DNA from: Glycomyces tenuis DSM 44171
Lineage (GTDB): Bacteria > Actinomycetota > Actinomycetes > Mycobacteriales > Micromonosporaceae
Direction: 5' to 3'
DNA length: 64,000 bases
Assembly: GCF_000427885.1 (NCBI RefSeq)
Contig: NZ_ATYW01000008.1
Location: 217,111-281,110, forward strand
In this document: piece by piece, positions 16,874 through 25,379 of the stretch
How the letters are laid out: each line of letters opens with the position of its first letter
Position numbering within the stretch: the first letter of the stretch is position 1
Program-made: the position numbers and the translations under genes
The notes under the pieces: generated by a model
Seen by the model: the letters and a program-made list of their open reading frames with translations, nothing else
What the model was told of the DNA's origin: nothing
The model's database searches: none

Positions 16874-16919
16874 GCTCGCTCCGGTGTTCAGTCGGCACTC
16901 CGGCGACGCTTGCGAGCCG

Positions 16920-17132
16920 TCAATTGGCAATGCCGACGAGTTCGTAGCCGGCCTCGTCGACCGCGTCGCGGACGGCGTCGGTCGACAGCGTCTCGGCGCT
17001 GACGACGGTGACGCGGCCGGTGTCGACGGCCACGTCGACGTTCTCGACGCCGGGCAGGGCCGAGACCTCCTGGGTGACGGCGCCGGCGCAGTGGCCGCAG
17101 GTCATTCCCTTGACAAGGTACGTGGTCTCCAT
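16920..17132 (-). CDS. copZ: Copper chaperone (heavy-metal-associated domain), CopZ-like
   Basis: 70-residue ferredoxin-like HMA domain with the Cu(I)-binding motif MTCGHC near the N terminus and the usual GVENVDVAVDTGRVTV and AGYELVG segments. It buffers cytosolic Cu(I) and hands it to a CopA-type exporter, which is not in this window. AAGGAG precedes the start. It follows csoR by 18 bases, so both are controlled by the CsoR operator. Confidence 0.93.
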   Translation of the reverse strand: METTYLVKGMTCGHCAGAVTQEVSALPGVENVDVAVDTGRVTVVSAETLSTDAVRDAVDEAGYELVGIAN

Positions 17133-17150
17133 GTGCGCTCCTTACGGGTT

Positions 17151-17465
17151 TCAGGTCCTGAGCAGCCTGGCGACCGCGTCAGTGGCCTCCTTGACTTTCG
17201 CTTCGGCCTCGGCGGGATCGCCTTTCACCTGCGCTTCGGCGACGCAGTGCGAGATGTGGCCTTCGAGGAGGTTGATCGCCACGGCCTGCAGGCCCTTGGT
17301 GGAGGCCGAGATCTGGGTCAGGATGTCGACGCAGTACTCGTCTTCCTCGACCATCCGCTGCAGGCCCCGGATCTGGCCCTCGATGCGCCGCAGGCGCCGC
17401 TGCAGCGCCGCCTTGTCGCCGTGGTACCAGTATTCGCGGCCGTGGCCCGTCTCGTCGCTCGCCAT
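17151..17465 (-). CDS. csoR: Copper-sensing repressor CsoR
   Basis: 104-residue all-helical repressor. The fingerprint Cys in EDEYCVDIL and the His/Cys pair in EGHISHC (His, then Cys four residues later) match the Cu(I) site of CsoR; RRLRRIEGQIRGLQRM is the typical N-terminal helix. It releases DNA when Cu(I) binds. Start at 17465 with GGAGGGAG upstream. A CsoR operator lies 26 bases in front of it, so it is autoregulated together with copZ. Confidence 0.93.
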   Translation of the reverse strand: MASDETGHGREYWYHGDKAALQRRLRRIEGQIRGLQRMVEEDEYCVDILTQISASTKGLQAVAINLLEGHISHCVAEAQVKGDPAEAEAKVKEATDAVARLLRT

Positions 17466-17490
17466 GGTGTCTCCCTCCGTACCGCCAGTG

Positions 17491-17509
17491 TATACCCCTG
17501 CGGGGTATA
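17491..17509. promoter_or_regulatory. CsoR operator
   Basis: TATACCCC-TGC-GGGGTATA is a perfect 8-bp inverted repeat of the type bound by CsoR (TACCC...GGGTA). It overlaps the -10-like TATAC sequence of the csoR-copZ promoter. Confidence 0.88.
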
Positions 17510-17585
17510 AAGGCAACTGCTCGTCATTCCTGTGACGCGGCCCGTAGTATTCCGTGCCATTCCAAGAGAAATTCTCCCCCCGCCC

Positions 17586-17615
17586 TTGTCACCGGACGTC
17601 TTCTGGTTCTAACGT
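17586..17615 (+). promoter_or_regulatory. Promoter of the riboswitch-NlpC/P60 transcript
   Basis: TTGTCA (17586-17591), 18 bases, TAACGT (17610-17615) resembles a housekeeping sigma promoter. It would start transcription about 70-100 bases before the riboswitch core. Confidence 0.5.
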
Positions 17616-17689
17616 GAAGCCGTCGCGTCGGAAACTTCGGCCGCACCCCGCGGTCGCCGCGCGACACCGCCGAATCGGAACCGCCCATC

Positions 17690-17860
17690 GCGGCGAAGCG
17701 TGCGAGCCGTGCACGGGCACAGCGGAACCGAACCGGGGAACCAGGGCGATCAGCGCCGCGCCTCGCGCGGGGCCGATCGGGGTGAATCCCGCCCTCGGGC
17801 GGGTAGGGCGAACCTTCTTCCCGCCCGAATCCGACAGCTAACCCGGTAGGCGGCAAGAGG
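17690..17860 (+). ncRNA. c-di-AMP riboswitch (ydaO-yuaA class)
   Basis: Highly conserved core blocks of the class are present in order: GGAACCGAACCGGGGAACCA (17724-17743), GGGGTGAATCCC (17779-17790), a CCCGCCC/GGGCGGG hairpin, CCTTCTTCCCGCCCGAATCC, and GACAGCTAACCCGGTAGGCGG (ending 17853). Streptomycete cell-wall hydrolase genes carry the same element. It ends just before the AAGGAG (17861-17866) of the NlpC/P60 gene. c-di-AMP binding usually turns these genes off. The 5' boundary is approximate. Confidence 0.93.
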
Positions 17861-17876
17861 AAGGAGCGCATCACTG

Positions 17877-18815
17877 GTGCGTACCCGGCAACTGGTCGCC
17901 GCATTGACGGCCGCCGTGTTCCTGCCCGCCTCCGCGGCCGTCCTGACCGCGAGCGAGGCGACGGCCGAGCCGACCCCCGAAGAGGTCGAGGCCGACATCG
18001 AGGAGCGCAACGCCGAGCTCGAACTCGTCATCGAGGACTACAACGCCAAGAACGAGGAGCTCGAGGACGCCAACGAGCTCATCGCCGAGATCGAGGCCCA
18101 GCTGCCCGATCTCGAAGCGGCCGTGGCCGAGAGCGCCGAAGCGGTGGCCGAGATCGCCGCCGCCGCGCACACCGGCGGCGAGTTCGCGATGATGAACTCG
18201 ATCCTGGCCGGCGACCCCGACGACTTCGCCGACCGCATGATGCTCCTGGAGAACCTCAACGCCACCGAGAACGCCGAGCTCAGCGCGCACCTCCAGCAGG
18301 TCGCGGACCTCGAGAGCCGCCAGGCCGAGCTGGAGGCGCTGCAGGAGGACGCCGACGAGATCCTCAACGACCTCGAGCAGCAGCAGAACGACATCGAGGC
18401 CGAGATCGAGGACCTCGAGGTGCTGCTCGACGAGGTCACCCCCGACCCGCCGCCGGCGGACAACCCCGACTACAGCGGCGACTCCGCCGTGGTCGACTTC
18501 GCCTACGCGCAGCTGGGCGAGCCGTACGAGTACGGCGCCGACGGGCCGGGCAGCTGGGACTGCTCGGGGCTCGTGCAGGGCGCCTGGGGCAACGCGGGGG
18601 TCTCCCTGTCGCACAACGTCGAGATGCAGTGGAACGAGACCGCGAGGGTCTCGAGGGACGAGCTGCAACCGGGCGACATCGTCTTCTACTCCGGTCTGGG
18701 GCACGACGGGATCTACATCGGCGACGGCCAGATCATCCACGCCCCGCACACCGGCGACGTGGTGAGGATCGCCGACATGGACATCATGGACATCCAGGGC
18801 TACGGCCGGCCGTGA
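17877..18815 (+). CDS. Secreted NlpC/P60 peptidoglycan endopeptidase under c-di-AMP control
   Basis: 312 residues. A signal peptide (residues 1-31) is followed by a long coiled coil (about 35-190) like those of RipA-type hydrolases, then an NlpC/P60 domain with Cys229 (WDCSGLV), His276 (GHDGIYIG) and His288 (IHAPHTG). It should cut stem-peptide bonds in the cell wall. The GTG start follows AAGGAG by ten bases. The riboswitch directly in front links expression to c-di-AMP and so to osmotic or germination state. A homologous gene without a riboswitch is at 58.2-59.1 kb. Confidence 0.93.
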   Translation: MRTRQLVAALTAAVFLPASAAVLTASEATAEPTPEEVEADIEERNAELELVIEDYNAKNEELEDANELIAEIEAQLPDLEAAVAESAEAVAEIAAAAHTGGEFAMMNSILAGDPDDFADRMMLLENLNATENAELSAHLQQVADLESRQAELEALQEDADEILNDLEQQQNDIEAEIEDLEVLLDEVTPDPPPADNPDYSGDSAVVDFAYAQLGEPYEYGADGPGSWDCSGLVQGAWGNAGVSLSHNVEMQWNETARVSRDELQPGDIVFYSGLGHDGIYIGDGQIIHAPHTGDVVRIADMDIMDIQGYGRP

Positions 18816-18988
18816 GGCCCGCCGCCGCATAGACTCCCCGGCGTCGGCGCGGGCGATCCCGCTGCTGACCTGCTGCTGACCCGCATGACGCAAGCGCCGC
18901 CGCCGGGGGCCACCTCATCGTAGAGACCACCACGAATCGGCCCAGGCCACCCCCTGGACGAACGGTGTCATGACAACGGTGGAAGACA

Positions 18989-19025
18989 GCGGATGCGGAG
19001 TCGACCTGCCAGACTCCGCATCCGC
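18989..19025 (-). terminator. Terminator of the GH20 gene
   Basis: GCGGATGCGGAGTC and GACTCCGCATCCGC form a perfect 14-bp stem with a 9-base loop. It starts 15 bases after the GH20 stop codon on the minus strand. Confidence 0.75.
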
Positions 19026-19039
19026 GCCTCTCCAGGCGG

Positions 19040-20656
19040 CTATTCGGCCGGGTGGCCCTTGAACTCCAGGTCGAAGCGCCGGCGCGCGCCGCTGCCGCCG
19101 GTCTGCCAGGGCCGGGGGCCCTCGAGCGGGCGGTAGGCGACGCCGAGCGCGTCGAGGCGCGGCAGGTGGTCGTCGAGCCGCTCGAGCACGGGAGCGGCCT
19201 CGCGGGCCTCGGGTGCGGCCCAGGCGACGTCGGCGAGCACGGCCAGGCGCGGGAACGCCCCGTACTCGACGTCGCGGGCGCTCGGCATGTACTCCGACCA
19301 CAGCTGGCATTGGACGCCGAGCACCGCGGCCGGGTCGACGCCGGGCGGCACCGGCTCCCAGGCGGCCACCTTCGCGGTGGGGGTGAGCCCGTGGATGCGC
19401 AGCGGCTCGTCGGGGCCGTCGCTCTCGTAGTGGTCGAAGTAGACGTAGGTCTCGGGCGAGACGATGACCCGGTGGCCGGCGTCGACGGCCTTCTTGACGT
19501 AGGCCTCGTTGCGCCACACCGCGACGACGGCCTCGGCGGGGGCGCCGCCGTCGAGGATCTCGTCCCAGCCGATGACGCCTCGCCCCAGGGAGGTCACGTG
19601 CTCGGCGAAGGCGCGCGTGAACCAGGCCTGGACGCCGCGGACCTCGGCGATGCCCTCGCGTTCCATGAGCTCGGCGGCGACCGGCGAGGACTCCCACTGG
19701 GCGGTGGGGACCTCGTCGCCGCCGATGTGGATGAACGGGGCGTCGAAGACCTCGGCGACGGTGTCGAGGACGTCGCGGGCGAACTGGAGGGAGGCCTCGG
19801 TGGGCTCGAGGACCTCCTCGAACACGCCGAAGGTGGTGGCGACGCCCTTGCCGTGCCCGGTGCCGAGCTCGGGGTAGGCGGCCAGGATGGCGCGGGCGTG
19901 GCCGGGGAGGTTGATCTCGGGGACGACCATGATGTGCCGTTCGCGCCCGTAGGCGACGATCTCCCGCAGGTCGGCGAGCGTGTAGTAGCCGCCGTGCGGG
20001 GTGCCGTCGGCGCCGGCCTCGTCGCGGGCGTGGCCGATGACGGTCTCGGGCCGCCAGGAGGCGACCTCGGCGAGCCTGGGCCGGGAGGGGACCTCGATGC
20101 GCCAGCCCTGGTCGTCGGTCAGGTGGAGGTGGACGACGTTGAGCCGGTGGATCCAGGCCCGCTCGATCATGGCGAGCACGAACTCCTTGGGCTGGAAGTG
20201 CCTGGCGACGTCGACGTGGACGCCTCTCCAGCGCAGGCGCGGGGCGTCGTCGATCGCGACGCGCGGGACCACCGGCTCGGCGGCGGGGGCGGCGCGGAGG
20301 GCGTCGGCGGGCAGGAGCTGGCGGAGCGTGGCGATGCCGCGGGCGATCCCGGCGGGATGGGCGGCGGCGAGGTCGACGCCGCCGTCGTCGACGCGGAGCC
20401 GGTAGGCCTCGGCCTCGCGCGTCAGGTCCGCGGGCCGGGGGCCTTCGAGGCGCAGCCGCACGGCCGGGCCGTCGAAGGCGGGCCGGACGTCCAGGCGCAG
20501 GCCGGTGCCGCGGGCGAGGAGGTCGGACAGGAGCCAGGCGAGGCCGGTGGCCTCGGGGTCGGCGGCGACGATGGCGCCCAGGGAGGAGAGGTCGAGCTCG
20601 CCTCCGGCGTCGGCGAGGTGCTGCGGCTGCGGGATCAGCGATATGCGGCGCTGCAT
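19040..20656 (-). CDS. GH20 beta-N-acetylhexosaminidase
   Basis: 538 residues without a clear signal peptide. An N-terminal GH20b domain (to about 140) precedes the barrel, which begins LRWRGVHVDVARHFQPKEF. The Asp-Glu pair of substrate-assisted catalysis is Asp314-Glu315 in HIGGDEVPT; HLHLTDDQGWRIE and EINLPGHA are also typical. It releases GlcNAc from chitobiose or cell-wall fragments, presumably in the cytoplasm. AGGAG lies eight bases before the ATG. No DasR site was recognised in the promoter, which instead holds an unusual AT-rich island. Confidence 0.93.
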   Translation of the reverse strand: MQRRISLIPQPQHLADAGGELDLSSLGAIVAADPEATGLAWLLSDLLARGTGLRLDVRPAFDGPAVRLRLEGPRPADLTREAEAYRLRVDDGGVDLAAAHPAGIARGIATLRQLLPADALRAAPAAEPVVPRVAIDDAPRLRWRGVHVDVARHFQPKEFVLAMIERAWIHRLNVVHLHLTDDQGWRIEVPSRPRLAEVASWRPETVIGHARDEAGADGTPHGGYYTLADLREIVAYGRERHIMVVPEINLPGHARAILAAYPELGTGHGKGVATTFGVFEEVLEPTEASLQFARDVLDTVAEVFDAPFIHIGGDEVPTAQWESSPVAAELMEREGIAEVRGVQAWFTRAFAEHVTSLGRGVIGWDEILDGGAPAEAVVAVWRNEAYVKKAVDAGHRVIVSPETYVYFDHYESDGPDEPLRIHGLTPTAKVAAWEPVPPGVDPAAVLGVQCQLWSEYMPSARDVEYGAFPRLAVLADVAWAAPEAREAAPVLERLDDHLPRLDALGVAYRPLEGPRPWQTGGSGARRRFDLEFKGHPAE

Positions 20657-20724
20657 GCGGGGGCTCCTGGTTCGGCTCGGCGGACGGCGGGCGGGGCCGC
20701 CGTCAGGGTCGGCCGGCAGGCCGA

Positions 20725-20757
20725 CATTAATAGTTCAGTTTATTTATAATATAGCTT
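20725..20757 (-). promoter_or_regulatory. AT-rich island in the GH20 promoter region
   Basis: About 33 bases (ATTAATAGTTCAG, then TTTATTTATAATATAG) are nearly free of G and C, in contrast to the surrounding DNA. It lies 70-100 bases upstream of the GH20 start, so promoter or operator function is likely, but no factor can be named. Confidence 0.35.
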
Positions 20758-20846
20758 GGGAGCGCGGGCGGCCAGCCCCCGGCGCCGACGCTCGCGAGCC
20801 GTGGCGCGCGCGTCGGACCGACCGCCCCGCAAGCCCCGCGTCCGCC

Positions 20847-22088
20847 CTAGCCGACGACCGGGAGCTGCTGCGTCGAGTCCAGGTCGGAGGGTTCCCGCTG
20901 CCGGTTGATCGGGACCCGCGACGGCGGGGGCGGGGTGTCGTCCTCACCGGCGACGAGGCCGAGCTGGCGGCGCAGGTCGCCCAGGTTCGACCCGGCGCTG
21001 TCCCGCTGGCGCTCGAGCGTCTCGACCTCTTCGGCGAGCGGCTGGACCCACTCCTCGGCCCGCTCGGCGGCGCTGCGGCGGATCCGCTCCGCCTCCGCCT
21101 CCGAATCGGACTTGACCGCCCTGACCTGGTCGACCGAACGCTGCATCGTGTCCCTGGCCTGCTGGTCGGCCTCCTCGCGCCGCTCGATCGCCCGGTTCTC
21201 GGCGGTGCGGGCCCGCTCCTCGGCGAGCGCGAGCCGCTCCTCGGCCTCGGAGACGATCCGCTGCGCCGTTGCCACGGCCGTCTGGTGGCGGTCGACCTCC
21301 TCCTTCTGGGCGCGTTCGCGCCGGTCGGCCTCGGCGAGCGTGAGCTCCTGGGTGCGCCGCTTGCGGAGCTCGGCGGCCTCGGCGGTGAGCCGGTGCGCGG
21401 CGGTCCGGTGCTCGTCGGCCTCCCGGGAGGCGAGGGCCTTGAGCTCGGTCACCTCGCGTTCGGCCGTCGCGCGCAGGACGGCGATCTCCCGCTCGGCGCG
21501 GCTGCGGACCTTCTCGACTTCGGAGCGGGCCTGCCCCTGCGCGGTCTGGGCTTCGCGTTTGGCGTCGGCGCAGGCCAGGTCGTGGTTGCGGCGGGCGTTC
21601 TCGCGCAGCTCGGTGGTCTCGGCCGTCGCGCGGGAGCGGATCTCGGCCACGTCCTGCTCGGTGGTGGCGGTGGTCTCGGCGGCCTCGACGCGGGCCGAGC
21701 GCATCATCGCCTCGGCTTCGGCGCGGGCCTCGGTGAGCATGGCGGCGGACTGGCGCCCGGCCTCGTGGCGCTGGACGGCGGCGTCCTGCTCGGCGGCGCG
21801 CAGGATCTTCTCGACGCGGGCGCCGAGCCCGGCCAGGGTGGGCTGCTCGGCCTCGGCGATCTGCGCGGCGCGGTCGGCGACGCGGCCCTCCAGGGCCGTG
21901 ATCCGCTCCTCGGCGCGGCGCAGCTGCCGCTCGGCGGCGTCGAGGGCGGTCTGGGCATCGGTGTGCTGCTGCTGGCTGGTCTGGATGTTCCGGTAGAGCC
22001 GGGTGGTGAACTCGTCGACCTGCTGGCGGTCGTAACCGCGCATGCTGACGGCGAATTCGGGCCCGGTCTCCTCGAAGAATTTCGACAT
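20847..22088 (-). CDS. DivIVA-domain coiled-coil protein (polarisome/FilP-Scy-like)
   Basis: 413 residues. Residues about 1-45 form a DivIVA N-terminal domain (FAVSMRGYDRQQVDEFTTRLYRNI), which binds curved membrane. Nearly all the rest (45-370) is Ala/Glu/Arg-rich coiled coil, and the C terminus is short and Pro-rich (DDTPPPPSRVP). Start at 22088 is chosen because it puts the DivIVA domain at the N terminus. Such proteins organise the cell pole or hyphal tip in actinobacteria. It is too long and too repetitive to be Wag31 itself. It is transcribed alone. Confidence 0.8.
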   Translation of the reverse strand: MSKFFEETGPEFAVSMRGYDRQQVDEFTTRLYRNIQTSQQQHTDAQTALDAAERQLRRAEERITALEGRVADRAAQIAEAEQPTLAGLGARVEKILRAAEQDAAVQRHEAGRQSAAMLTEARAEAEAMMRSARVEAAETTATTEQDVAEIRSRATAETTELRENARRNHDLACADAKREAQTAQGQARSEVEKVRSRAEREIAVLRATAEREVTELKALASREADEHRTAAHRLTAEAAELRKRRTQELTLAEADRRERAQKEEVDRHQTAVATAQRIVSEAEERLALAEERARTAENRAIERREEADQQARDTMQRSVDQVRAVKSDSEAEAERIRRSAAERAEEWVQPLAEEVETLERQRDSAGSNLGDLRRQLGLVAGEDDTPPPPSRVPINRQREPSDLDSTQQLPVVG

Positions 22089-22154
22089 GATCTTCCAGTT
22101 GACTCGGTCACGGGAAACGGTTGATGAGTCATGATCACGCCTGAAGACGGCGAA

Positions 22155-22193
22155 AACGGCGACGACACGCGCGCCAGGCGTGTCGTCGCCGTT
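22155..22193 (-). terminator. Terminator of the CNNM operon
   Basis: AACGGCGACGACACGC and GCGTGTCGTCGCCGTT form a perfect 16-bp stem with a 7-base loop, between the end of the CNNM gene at 22262 and the DivIVA-domain gene. Confidence 0.75.
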
Positions 22194-22261
22194 CTTGGCG
22201 GAGCCGGACATCGGCGGAGCCGTCCAGGGCCGCCCGGCGCCTCGCGCCGGCGCCCCGGCCG

Positions 22262-23281
22262 TCAGCCGACCGTGTCGGTCTCGTCCTCGAACTCGCCCAT
22301 GATCTCCTCGAGGAGGTCCTCCATGCCGACCAGGCCGGTGATCTCCCGGCCCGGGCCGGTCACGAGCGCCAGCTGCGAGCGCTGGCGCCGCAGGAGCGTC
22401 ACCGCGCCGGCCACGGTCGTGTCGGCCCCGACCAGGAGCGGCGCGGACGCCAGCTCGGTCACCGGCGTGAGCGGCGCGGCCTGCACGGCCTCGCGGACGT
22501 GCACGAGCCCGACCGGGCGGCCCTCCTCGTCGACGACGACAAGGCGGGAGCGGCCGGTCTCGCGGCTGCGGTCCTCGGCCTCGACGGCGGTGGCCGTGTC
22601 GCGGATCGTCACCACCTCGGGCCAGGCCACCGCGACCTCGCCGACGGGGCGGCGCTGCACCTCGATGGCGTGGGCGAGGATCTGATGCTCCGGCTCGCCG
22701 AGGACCCCCGCCTCGGCCGAGGACCGCAGCAGGTACCGCAGCTCCTGCGGCGAGTGCGCCTGCGCGACCTCATCGGCAGGCTCCACTTTGAACAACTTCA
22801 GGATCGCGTTGGCGCCTTCGTTCAGCGCCAGCAGGAGCGGCTTGGTCACCGCCACATAGGCGGCGAACGGCCAGATCAGGATCATCGCCGACGCCTCGGG
22901 GTGGGTGATCGCCCACGACTTCGGCATCATCTCGCCGACGACCATGTGCAGGAACACCACGACGACCATGGCGATGGTGAACGCGATCGGATGCGCGGCG
23001 GCCTCCAGGCCGATGCGCTCCAGCGGCACCTCGATGAGGTGCGCCAGCGCCGGTTCGGCGAGCGCGCCGAGCCCGACGGTGCAGGCGGTGATGCCCAGCT
23101 GCGCGCCGGCGAGCATGATCGACAGCCGCTTGGTGCCCCTCAGCGCGGCCTTGGCGGCCCTGGAGCCGTCCTGTTCGAGCCGGTGGGGCCGGGAGGCGAC
23201 GAGCGCGAACTCGGCGGCCACGAAGAACGCGTTGGCGATCAGCAGGAACAGCGAGAACCACAGTGCGGGCCCGGTGCTCAT
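22262..23281 (-). CDS. CNNM/CBS-domain membrane protein (hemolysin family), short form
   Basis: 339 residues. The N-terminal DUF21/CNNM transmembrane domain (about 1-190) includes VVGEMMPKSWAI. A CBS pair follows (about 200-325). It lacks the C-terminal CorC/HlyC domain of its neighbour. Family members influence Mg2+ or Co2+ transport and membrane integrity. The ATG overlaps the stop of the upstream paralogue (ATGA), so the two are co-translated and may form a heteromer (inference). Confidence 0.88.
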   Translation of the reverse strand: MSTGPALWFSLFLLIANAFFVAAEFALVASRPHRLEQDGSRAAKAALRGTKRLSIMLAGAQLGITACTVGLGALAEPALAHLIEVPLERIGLEAAAHPIAFTIAMVVVVFLHMVVGEMMPKSWAITHPEASAMILIWPFAAYVAVTKPLLLALNEGANAILKLFKVEPADEVAQAHSPQELRYLLRSSAEAGVLGEPEHQILAHAIEVQRRPVGEVAVAWPEVVTIRDTATAVEAEDRSRETGRSRLVVVDEEGRPVGLVHVREAVQAAPLTPVTELASAPLLVGADTTVAGAVTLLRRQRSQLALVTGPGREITGLVGMEDLLEEIMGEFEDETDTVG

Positions 23282-24633
23282 CGGTGCTCCTCCTCGACGC
23301 GGACGCGCTGCGGCTGCAACTCGATGGCCTGCGGCACGTGCCGGGAGCTGGAGACGACGACCAGCCGCACCGAGCGCAGCGGGCCGTCCTCGGCCTCGAG
23401 GTCGACCTCGACGGCGTCGCCGGGGTGCGCCACGCGCCCCAGCTCGGCCATGACCAGCCCGGCGATGGTCTCGTAGTGGTCGCCTTCGGGCAGCTCCACG
23501 CCGGTGGCGTCGGCGACCTCGTCGATGCGCCAGCGGCCGGGGATGAGCCAGGCGCCGCCGGTCAGGGAGACCGGGACGGCCTCGAAGCGGTCCTGCTCGT
23601 CGCGGATCTCCCCGACGAGCTCCTCGGCGACGTCCTCGAGGGTGACGATCCCGGCGAAGCCGCCGAACTCGTCGACCACGCACGCCAGCTGCCGGTGCTC
23701 CGAACGCATCCGCTCCAGCAAGGCCGGCAGCGGCAGCGAGGCGGGCACCAGCAGCGCGGCGTCGGCGACCTCGCCGAGGCGGACGGTGGCGCGCTCCTCG
23801 CGCGGGACGTCGATGAGCTGGCCGATGCCGACCACGCCGCGGATGTCGTCGACGTCGTCGCCGACGACCGGGAACCGCGAGTGGCCTCCGGCGAGCGCCT
23901 CGACCGCGTCGGCGACGCTCGCGTCGGCCCGCAGGGTGTGGACGTTGACGCGCGGGGTCATGGCCTGCTCGGCGACGATCTCGGAGAAGTCCAGGCCGCG
24001 GTCGAGCAGCTCGGACAGGCTCGCGTCGAGGGCGCCCTCGTCGCGGGAGACGTCGATGATCCGGTGCAGGTCTTCGGGAGTGGCCGAATGTTCGAGCTCT
24101 TCGACGGCGTGGATGCCGAGCAGTTTCAACAGCCGGTTCGAGGCGGTGTCGAAGAAGCGGATGATCGGCCCGCACACGGTCAGGTAGGCGCGGGTGGGGG
24201 CGGCCAGCGCCAGCGCGAGGGCCTCGGTGCGGGCGATGGCGAGGTTCTTGGGGCCGAGCTCGCCCAGGATCATCTGGACGGCGTTGGCGAAGACGATCGC
24301 GATCGTGACGCCGAGGGCGATCGAGACGCCGGCCGGGACGCCGGCGAGTCCGAACGCGTCGGCCAGGCCCTGCCCGAGGTACGGCTCGGCGAAGAAGCCG
24401 ACGAACAGGGCGGTGACGGTGATGCCGAGCTGGGCGCCCGAGAGGGCGAAGGACAGCCGCGAGCAGATCTGCGCGGCGCGCCTGGCGCGCGCGGCGCGGC
24501 GGGCGTCGCCGCCGGCCGCGATGTCCTCCAGCCGGGAGCGGTCGACCGCGGTGTAGGCGAATTCGAGGGCCACGAAGAAGCCCGTGGCGGCCGTGACGGC
24601 CAGGATGATGACGAGACCGAGCGCGATCAGCAC
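23278..24633 (-). CDS. CNNM/CBS/CorC-domain membrane protein (hemolysin family), long form
   Basis: 451 residues: DUF21/CNNM membrane domain (1-190, with ILGELGPKNLAI), a CBS pair (about 205-335), and a CorC_HlyC domain (about 350-440, GAWLIPGRWRIDEV and VAHPGDAVEVDLE). The start is the GTG at 24633. It is the first gene of a two-gene operon with the shorter paralogue. Adjacent long and short CNNM genes are a recurring actinobacterial arrangement. Likely role is divalent-cation handling at the membrane. Confidence 0.88.
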   Translation of the reverse strand: MLIALGLVIILAVTAATGFFVALEFAYTAVDRSRLEDIAAGGDARRAARARRAAQICSRLSFALSGAQLGITVTALFVGFFAEPYLGQGLADAFGLAGVPAGVSIALGVTIAIVFANAVQMILGELGPKNLAIARTEALALALAAPTRAYLTVCGPIIRFFDTASNRLLKLLGIHAVEELEHSATPEDLHRIIDVSRDEGALDASLSELLDRGLDFSEIVAEQAMTPRVNVHTLRADASVADAVEALAGGHSRFPVVGDDVDDIRGVVGIGQLIDVPREERATVRLGEVADAALLVPASLPLPALLERMRSEHRQLACVVDEFGGFAGIVTLEDVAEELVGEIRDEQDRFEAVPVSLTGGAWLIPGRWRIDEVADATGVELPEGDHYETIAGLVMAELGRVAHPGDAVEVDLEAEDGPLRSVRLVVVSSSRHVPQAIELQPQRVRVEEEHR

Positions 24634-24799
24634 AGGTCACGCCCCCCAGGGAGCCCCAGAGAATGGGGCTCCGTATCGGCGGAGGGTGCCGCCTTCCGGT
24701 GTCTTCGTTTTCGTCTTTCTCTGGACATGCGAAGATCCTAGCCGCATTCGGCCCGCGATCACAGTGCCATCGACGCGGCGGGGGCCGGCGGCCCGGACA

Positions 24800-25294
24800 T
24801 CACTGCCGTTTGCCCTGCCACAGCACAATGTCGGTGCTGCGGCGCTGGAACGGGCCGGCCATGGCGCGCAGTTCGGCGAGCTGGGCGCGGGAGGCGCGCA
24901 GCTCCTCGACGGCGGCGGCGAGCTCGGCCCGCATGACGGCGACCTCCCGCTCGAGGTCCATGATGCGTTTGATGCCGGCGAGGTTGACGCCCTCGTCCTG
25001 GCTGAGCCGTTGGATCTCGCGCAGCTGCGCGACGTCGCGGGCGGAGTAGCGCCGCCCGCCGCCGGGCGTGCGGGCGGGCTCGACGAGGCCGAGCCGGTCG
25101 TACTGGCGCAGCGTCTGCGGGTGCATCCCGGCCATCTCGGCGGCGGCCGAGATCGCGAGGATCTTCGCGTCGAAGTCGATCTCGACGTCGTCGACGGCGG
25201 TGCCGCGCTGGTGGTAGGTGACCTCGACCACGGTTCGCACTCGTGATGCGCGCGCGCCGCCCGGGCGCCGGTCGCCGTTCTCGGAAGCGGTCAC
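24800..25294 (-). CDS. hspR: Heat-shock repressor HspR (MerR family)
   Basis: 164 residues with a MerR-type winged helix: AKILAISAAAEMAGMHPQTLRQYDRLGLVEPARTPGGGRRYS, then a coiled dimerisation segment. This is the HspR sequence type, which represses the dnaK operon by binding HAIR sites with DnaK as co-repressor. It is the last gene of the dnaK-grpE-dnaJ-hspR operon, whose promoter carries two HAIR sites, so the autoregulatory loop is complete. GTG start with GGGAG seven bases upstream. The N-terminal 40 residues are longer than usual. Confidence 0.93.
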   Translation of the reverse strand: MTASENGDRRPGGARASRVRTVVEVTYHQRGTAVDDVEIDFDAKILAISAAAEMAGMHPQTLRQYDRLGLVEPARTPGGGRRYSARDVAQLREIQRLSQDEGVNLAGIKRIMDLEREVAVMRAELAAAVEELRASRAQLAELRAMAGPFQRRSTDIVLWQGKRQ

Positions 25295-25379
25295 GGTTCA
25301 CTCCCATCGGGTTCGGTTCGGGGGCCGCGGACGGCCGCGGCGGGCGGTCCGGCCCGTCGCAGCGGTCTGCGGGCGAACG

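Noticed and set aside
20657..20846. DasR operator in the GH20 promoter
   Set aside because: No sequence resembling the ACTGGTCTAGACCAGT-type site was found.
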